Part shown: positions 63,001-64,000 of the stretch, one piece after another
Layout: every line of letters starts with the position of its first letter
Numbering within the stretch: position 1 is the stretch's first letter
Source of the DNA: Gordonibacter sp034932485
Lineage (GTDB): Bacteria; Actinomycetota; Coriobacteriia; Coriobacteriales; Eggerthellaceae
Length of the DNA stretch: 64,000 nucleotides
NCBI GenBank assembly: GCA_034932485.1
Contig: JAYFOQ010000028.1
Span: forward strand, 1-64,000
Direction of reading: 5' to 3'
Notes under the pieces: generated by a model
The model's input: the letters and a program-made list of their open reading frames with translations, nothing else
Databases searched by the model: none
Told to the model about the DNA's origin: nothing
Made by a program: the position numbers and the translations under genes

Positions 63001-63522
63001 GAAACCACGCTCTTCAAGAGCACGGGCTACATCCTCAAACGACATGACACCAGCGGACGAAGCGCTCTCCATGCAGGCCAGTTCGCGACCCGCTTCAAGC
63101 ACGAGAGGCTTGCATACGCTTGAACCCACTGGTGGCAGCATACGCACCAAAGCGCGCGCACTTGCCACCACCACCACCTCGCGTCCCGTAGCAAGTGCAT
63201 GCATAGCTTCCATACGACGGGCCACCTGGGTCGCATCACTCTTCTTTGGCGCAAAAGGATAATCGCTGCGCTCAGGAAAACGCATAACACGCTCGTCGCC
63301 CAAGTAAGCCGCTACGCCACGCGCGAAAGCTAACGCCGCATCCTCGCCAGCAACCACCACAAGTGTTGCTTGGGGTTTATGCGCAAACCGCGCCGCCACC
63401 AAAAAAGGTCGCGCCGACGAAGCAATACCCAACGTACCATCCTCGCCCGCATCCAATTTGCTCCAGAACGCATCAAGGGCACCAGATTTCTCTAGCGTGA
63501 ACGTAAGCGAATCAATAAGCAT
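60013..63522 (-). CDS. mfd: Transcription-repair coupling factor Mfd
   Basis: A 1169-residue DNA translocase that removes stalled RNA polymerase and recruits UvrA. The N-terminal UvrB-like homology region precedes an RNA-polymerase-interacting domain (YKPGDYVVHAAHGVAHF) and the RecG-like helicase (GDVGFGKTEVALRA, IIDEEQRFGV). The TRG motif and C-terminal UvrA-masking domain follow. ATG 63522 is preceded by AAGAGGA and gives the usual length. A longer in-frame reading to 63681 lacks a site. Confidence 0.95.
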   Translation of the reverse strand: MLIDSLTFTLEKSGALDAFWSKLDAGEDGTLGIASSARPFLVAARFAHKPQATLVVVAGEDAALAFARGVAAYLGDERVMRFPERSDYPFAPKKSDATQVARRMEAMHALATGREVVVVASARALVRMLPPVGSSVCKPLVLEAGRELACMESASSAGVMSFEDVARALEERGFANTGELDGPGTFAVRGGTLDIFPGNLVYPVRLDFFGDELEEIKRIVPTTGQTISTLSRVEVYPVMEFAATKSALARAREKLARPAETNPALREVLEKLEGGLRFDGSDVLLPYLYKTTSTLGDYVVRGSLITLVEPRSLFDDMSHAFEDIAGRAKGTHIALKGLYAEPGNVSFGEGQRATYVSIMRVGGHIDDELPVKRVEVAGHPDKLYGRLRTLVDTDYTVVFSAPNYRARQDMKLAFVDQGLPIQERLDVLSVGDLAENSAASDTAGIAKRQLRRGVVNVVDVDIPLGMIIPKAKLALVSVSDTQGASTARPSRHIDITEITFPYKPGDYVVHAAHGVAHFKELVRRDVDGTARDYLLLEYSEGDKLYVPVEQLDRVTRYVGPEGASPRLTRLNTADWSRAMKKARAATKKLAFDLVDVYTRRATVQGYRFGPDTVAQREMEEAFPYQETPDQLAAIADVKADLQSAKPMDRLVCGDVGFGKTEVALRAAFKATQDSKQVMVLCPTTILAQQHFTNFKERCEPFGVRVEVLSRFRTPAQQTAALKGFQEGDVDILVGTHRLLSRDVNPHDLGLVIIDEEQRFGVGHKEQLKNLRESIDVLTLSATPIPRTMQMSLSGVRDMSLILTAPDERRPVEVHVGEWDPDLVSAAIRRELARGGQVYYVSNRVRTMEEAVRRVTAAAGEARVGVAHGQMSKDELERVMEDFVAGELDVLVATTIIESGIDNPHTNTLIIEDSQRYGLAQMYQLKGRVGRSSTQAFAYFMFPEHVSLTEEAQARLTALDEHTDLGSGMRIAMRDLEIRGAGSLMGAEQSGNMSAVGFDLFAQMLSQAVSSTREGDLKAMDTLPPALSDITVNVPGHTYLPEDYVPDADERVLWYRKIASAATEQAVEDVAADLAGKRPDMPQAAKNLLERARIKAFAHEQHIKTVSVTAGRLVVEPIDVPRDKMTGLRRAGGRYLADKRKLQLPLRYFKLDEGDNLLGPVSTFLKELAE

Positions 63523-63602
63523 AAGCAGATCCTCTTTTCGCGCGTACGCCGTAAATACTTCCCTCACAGGCTTTACCGCGCACGATATAGCGGCCTCAAG
63601 AC

Positions 63603-63644
63603 AGCACAAAAAGCCGCAAATCGCGGCCTCCTGTCGGTTTTTTC
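63603..63644. terminator. Nested hairpin in the mfd leader region
   Basis: GCCGC, AAATC and GCGGC form a small stem-loop. On the minus strand it is followed by TTTTT, and on the plus strand an outer GACAG/CTGTC pairing leads into GGTTTTTT. It could terminate or attenuate transcription in either direction between mfd and nth. Confidence 0.35.
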
Positions 63645-63741
63645 TCACACACCCGCAACATAAGCGGACGAACGACTCCAAGTTTACTATACTGAATGCA
63701 AACCACTCGTCTTAGAACTCGTCGCGTGAAGGAGAAACCAC

Positions 63742-64000
63742 ATGCCACGCGAGTCCCTGAAGGTCAAGCGCGAACGCGCTATTGCTGTCCAGAACCGCAT
63801 GAATATACACTACCCCGCCGCGGAATGTGCCTTACACTACTGGGATGATCCGTTTCGCCTAACCATAGCGGTACTTCTCTCTGCCCAGACTACCGACAAG
63901 GGCGTCAATCGCGTAACCCCCGCACTCTGGGAGCGTTATCCCACCATACCCGATCTTGCAGCAGCACATATAATTGACGTCGAGAATATTATTCGCACTA
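63742..64000 (+). CDS. nth: Endonuclease III, truncated by the window edge
   Basis: The first 86 codons are present. The segment RLTIAVLLSAQTTDKGVNRV is the family's conserved N-terminal helix (L-L-S-A-Q-T-T-D). Endonuclease III is a base-excision glycosylase/AP lyase for oxidised pyrimidines. The catalytic Lys and Asp and the Fe-S cluster lie beyond the window. AAGGAG precedes ATG 63742. It is divergent from mfd. Confidence 0.93.
   Translation, partial: MPRESLKVKRERAIAVQNRMNIHYPAAECALHYWDDPFRLTIAVLLSAQTTDKGVNRVTPALWERYPTIPDLAAAHIIDVENIIRT

Overview
The window looks like chromosomal DNA of an anaerobic actinobacterium of the class Coriobacteriia, most likely the Eggerthellaceae. This is inferred from the gene content: several molybdopterin (Mo-bisMGD) oxidoreductase operons, a LuxR-type regulator with about twelve membrane segments, TorD and NrfD proteins, and a large BvgS-like hybrid kinase, among conserved actinobacterial housekeeping genes. 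No rRNA, CRISPR array, prophage or replication origin was seen. There are three tRNA genes, one decayed insertion sequence and two or three broken genes.

Layout. 1-2075: tail of a membrane-anchored DMSO-reductase-like operon (Fe-S subunit, NrfD anchor, TorD chaperone). 2121-9788: RNA modification and translation genes (TrmL, ABC-F), a MerR regulator with a textbook 19-bp-spacer promoter, a Trm9-like methyltransferase divergent from a bacterial Elp3, and a BrnQ transporter. 10074-13861: two tandem membrane paralogues, tRNA-Val, a DUF6125 protein and TrpS. 14019-15721: a CAT-anticodon tRNA, an IS110-type remnant bounded by an 18-bp perfect inverted repeat, and tRNA-Asn. 15996-18176: topoisomerase III.

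18876-28028 is the most distinctive block. It holds a signal-less Mo-bisMGD enzyme, a two-cluster ferredoxin, a 65-residue orphan protein, an amidohydrolase-2 protein with altered metal ligands, two MFS transporters (one with a His-rich tail) and the membrane LuxR regulator. A paralogous enzyme and ferredoxin pair, followed by a 179-residue orphan protein, lies at 33650-37088. The pairing of enzyme, electron carrier, hydrolase or decarboxylase, transporters and sensor suggests import and cytoplasmic reductive or hydroxyl-transfer chemistry on small organic, perhaps phenolic, molecules. The substrate cannot be read from sequence. Between the two blocks lie an HTH/periplasmic-binding-like regulator, an AbrB-family transporter, a divergent GAPDH and an ArsR-controlled permease operon with a clear operator-promoter.

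37175-64000 is mostly housekeeping: RlmKL, RpoD, a broken D,D-carboxypeptidase, a hybrid histidine kinase, PriA, MetK, an ATP-grasp-like protein, GltX translationally coupled to a four-cluster ferredoxin protein, a thioesterase, an arylamine N-acetyltransferase, a dipeptidase, a DJ-1 protein, a DMT transporter, a GNAT/YoaP protein, Mfd and the start of endonuclease III.

All calls come from reading the sequence and from memory of families. No database search, structure prediction or GC calculation was run.
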